From NCBI GenBank assembly GCA_965262565.1, contig CBDHFQ010000030.1, forward strand, positions 62,001 to 126,000: 64,000 nt of DNA, read 5' to 3'. Each line of letters opens with the position of its first letter. Position 1 is the first letter of the stretch. A model generated the notes under the pieces. The model was not told where the DNA came from. It did no database searches and saw only the letters and a list, made by a program, of their open reading frames with translations. This DNA comes from CBDHFQ01 sp965262565 (GTDB taxonomy: Bacteria; Bacteroidota; Bacteroidia; J057). A program made the position numbers and the translations under genes. Shown one piece after another: positions 62,165 to 64,000 of this stretch.

Positions 62165-62962
62165 CTAGCTGCGGGTAACCAAGTACCAACCTGCAGTAGT
62201 GTAAAAATCTCTCAAATGCGGTATTCTATCCAAAACCGGAAATTGTTCTCTGGGAGATACCCCAAATTTATAACGGTAAATAGGATTAAATAAAAAGAGT
62301 TTTTTTGCTACTATGGTCCATTTTCCCCGAGCCATAATGGATTCGAATCGGTGAATAGAAATGCCAGTAGATTTGATCTCTAATAACTCTTTTATGGTTG
62401 CTTCAGATTCCCCAAAGCTTGAAAGTATCTTTTTATAAAGAGAGGCCGGAAGCAGATGTAGATAGGGAAAAAAGGCAATATATTTATTGGTACATATTTG
62501 TTGGTGGCCTCCGAAAGGCATTCTCCATGGAGGAAATCCAAAAAAAATCTTTCCGTCCTCTTTTAAAAAAGTTTTTAAATATGGAATGAACTTTTCCTGC
62601 TGGGGAATATGTTCTATAGTATCCTTTAATATAATTAAGTCGAATTGAGATTCCCATTCCTGTTTGAAAGAGAGGTCATACACATTTTGAGCCAAAAATT
62701 TAGCCTTTCCCTCTTCCACTAAATCGCCCATGAGGCGGTGAGCATGATTAATTCTGGAGATACTTAGATCTACTCCTAAACAAAAGCATCCCTGTTCAAC
62801 AAAAGGTTTTAATACTCCTCCTTCTGCACAACCAATTTCCATCACTTTAGAAGAAGGGCCTAACGCAACATGAGGGCCAATAAAAGGGAGTAAATATTCT
62901 TTGGCATTTAAATACTGCTGTTCGAATCTTACATCTATGGAAGAATGCTGCTTCAGCGCCAT
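62165..62962 (-). CDS. Class I SAM-dependent methyltransferase
   Basis: A 265-residue protein. Motif I is VMEIGCAEGGVLKPF (residues about 40-54), with a second-strand acidic residue in C-L-G-V-D-L-S-I-S-R-I. Then F-D-L-I-I-L-K-D-T-I-E-H-I-P, L-K-T-F-L-K-E-D-G-K-I-F-F-G-F-P-P-W. The C-terminal half is longer than that of minimal methyltransferases and is unusual: Y-R-Y-K-F-G and a late T-T-A-G-W-Y-L-V. Substrate unknown. Upstream of nuoH by 105 bases. Confidence 0.85.
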   Translation of the reverse strand: MALKQHSSIDVRFEQQYLNAKEYLLPFIGPHVALGPSSKVMEIGCAEGGVLKPFVEQGCFCLGVDLSISRINHAHRLMGDLVEEGKAKFLAQNVYDLSFKQEWESQFDLIILKDTIEHIPQQEKFIPYLKTFLKEDGKIFFGFPPWRMPFGGHQQICTNKYIAFFPYLHLLPASLYKKILSSFGESEATIKELLEIKSTGISIHRFESIMARGKWTIVAKKLFLFNPIYRYKFGVSPREQFPVLDRIPHLRDFYTTAGWYLVTRS

Positions 62963-63018
62963 ATGCTTTTATCCTTTATTGATAGGCGCAAAGGTAAAAA
63001 ATAATATGGCACCTAAAA

Positions 63019-63723
63019 TTATCTATTTAGACGTAAGCCTTCAGGAATAAATTCAAGTTCATAAAACTTTTCAGCAATCACATGATTTTGAATAAACTCT
63101 TTGTGGTGGGATCTCCATCCTAGTAAATGTGGTAAATTAATTGTGGCTTTTTTATTCTTGTATAGATTTTTAGCTTCAAATGGATTTGCTGCCATCCATC
63201 GCAAATTGTTATGTAGTGAATGCAGAACTTCTATATGTTTGTTGGTCCAGCTTTTATCTTCATATATTTTCTTGGCTAAATCAGGATGTTCGTAAAGCCA
63301 ACAGAGATTCGTAAATAATTTTGCTGTAAGGATGGGGTTATTTTTTAAGTATGTCTCATCAGCTTGTCTTAGAAAAGGATAATCAGTAGCCAATTCTCTG
63401 AGTTGTTTTCGTTCACGTGCATATCTGAAAGCATTTTCTACTTTTGTCCTTGCAAGAATTTCCTTAAAACTGATGAATTTATCTTTATTTTGGTCTGTTA
63501 AGTCATAGTGGTTTTCAGCTAAAAAATAGGCAAACTCGTTTTCATAACTTTGCATTTCCTCTTTATCCAGCAAAGCATTGTTATCCTCATCTGCAATTAA
63601 AAATCGCTCTTCCTGAAACCAGATATGTATTTCCTGATTGGATAAATCCTCCTGACTGAGCAAAGAAAGCGAAAAAAGACTAAAAAAGACTGAGAAAGAA
63701 AAAAAAGCTGTACTGAAATTCAT
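63019..63723 (-). CDS. Exported EF-hand protein
   Basis: The frame is open from 63783; Met21 (63723) begins the signal peptide (MNFSTAFFSFSVFFSLFSLS, cleaved near L-L-S-Q). Two EF-hand loops follow: D-E-D-N-N-A-L-L-D-K-E-E (about residues 44-55) and D-Q-N-K-D-K-F-I-S-F-K-E (about 75-86), both with D/N at positions 1, 3 and 5 and E at 12, so calcium binding is likely. The remaining ~145 residues are helical, W/N/H-rich (N-L-C-W-L-Y-E-H-P-D-L-A) and not recognised. Location periplasm or outside. Confidence 0.75.
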   Translation of the reverse strand: MNFSTAFFSFSVFFSLFSLSLLSQEDLSNQEIHIWFQEERFLIADEDNNALLDKEEMQSYENEFAYFLAENHYDLTDQNKDKFISFKEILARTKVENAFRYARERKQLRELATDYPFLRQADETYLKNNPILTAKLFTNLCWLYEHPDLAKKIYEDKSWTNKHIEVLHSLHNNLRWMAANPFEAKNLYKNKKATINLPHLLGWRSHHKEFIQNHVIAEKFYELEFIPEGLRLNR

Positions 63724-63875
63724 AAAGCCCAAAATATATATTTTGCTAGGTGTTTTTACTTCATTTTTAGATATAACGTTCAATTAACAATAAAATGATT
63801 TCTGAAAGTTTTAATAGTGTAATTAGGCGCTAATTTAGGTGATTCTTTCTTAAAACTTGTATTTTCTAGGGTATA

Positions 63876-63909
63876 AAAAAAGAGAAGGGAACTTATCCTC
63901 TTCTCTTTT
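63876..63909 (-). terminator. Terminator of a gene beyond the right edge
   Basis: A stem of about 12 bp (63878-63889 with 63898-63909, one wobble) with a run of A on its left, giving a T run on the minus strand. No minus-strand gene ends inside the window here, so it probably serves a gene whose stop lies in the last 90 bases or beyond. Confidence 0.5.
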
Positions 63910-64000
63910 CTTATTTTGATTTCTAAATTAATTATGTATCAATCAAGAAACACTATATCTGTAAGGATGATTTGTTTAATAAGAGAACTCCGGTAAATAA

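Noticed and set aside
1..64000. tRNA, rRNA and known riboswitch genes
   Set aside because: No T-loop, rRNA-like or riboswitch consensus was noticed on reading both strands; a covariance search would be needed to exclude them fully.

Overview
The window is AT-rich bacterial DNA from a member of the Bacteroidota. The evidence is a PorZ-like type IX secretion protein with a C-terminal sorting-type domain, a PorE-like TPR/propeller/OmpA protein, a SusC/RagA-style TonB-dependent receptor with an N-terminal carboxypeptidase-regulatory domain, DUF4920 and HXXEE proteins, and several promoters of the Bacteroidota type (TTTG, 17-base spacer, TAnnTTTG). The mixture (NuoH, mitochondrial-type aconitase, EPS locus, no tRNA or rRNA) fits an environmental Saprospirales/Cytophagales-like organism, but the class cannot be fixed from this window.

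Layout. 1-4.7 kb: the tail of an ABC exporter on + faces a three-gene minus-strand set of proteins without signal peptides: a 1080-residue Asp-box propeller protein, an 86-residue stand-alone copy of its C-terminal domain, and a 294-residue protein with a helix-hairpin-helix end. 4.8-10.6 kb: exported propeller and lipoprotein genes, an alginate-export-type porin, an FMN reductase, a Crp-type regulator and an HXXEE membrane protein. 10.9-12.7 kb: an Rpn/PD-(D/E)XK nuclease-like protein with internal 12-residue repeats, and a decayed K/E/A-rich repeat gene whose 66/67-bp units break its reading frame. 13-27.4 kb: an exopolysaccharide locus. UDP-xylose synthase, polymerase, flippase, three GT4 glycosyltransferases and the initiating phosphoglycosyltransferase lie on the minus strand. 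An orphan IS1 InsA-like protein, the Wza-like export protein and a Wzc-like tyrosine kinase lie on the plus strand. A methyltransferase fragment sits inside the locus. The 646-bp divergent region holds three exact copies of one 13-base motif.

27.7-46 kb: mostly single genes or pairs: aconitase, methyltransferase plus guanine deaminase, TonB receptor, group III truncated haemoglobin, NatB-like permease, DUF4920 plus ALDH7-type dehydrogenase, YjbR protein, a propeller-LRR surface protein, a second flippase and a divergent sulfotransferase. 46.5-55.8 kb: a plus-strand run of barrel protein, SanA-like, CYTH phosphatase/cyclase, PorE-like, PorZ, unknown, RecO and NhaC. 56-64 kb: GlsB-like, Pgk, CoA-binding protein, ClpC, an isolated NuoH, a methyltransferase and an EF-hand protein.

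The most unusual signals are the InsA-like gene with its triple 13-mer, the two-gene duplication of the Asp-box protein's C-terminal domain, the frame-cycling repeat gene, and a strong terminator in the leader of natB with no gene in front of it. No tRNA, rRNA, CRISPR array, complete insertion sequence or prophage was found.
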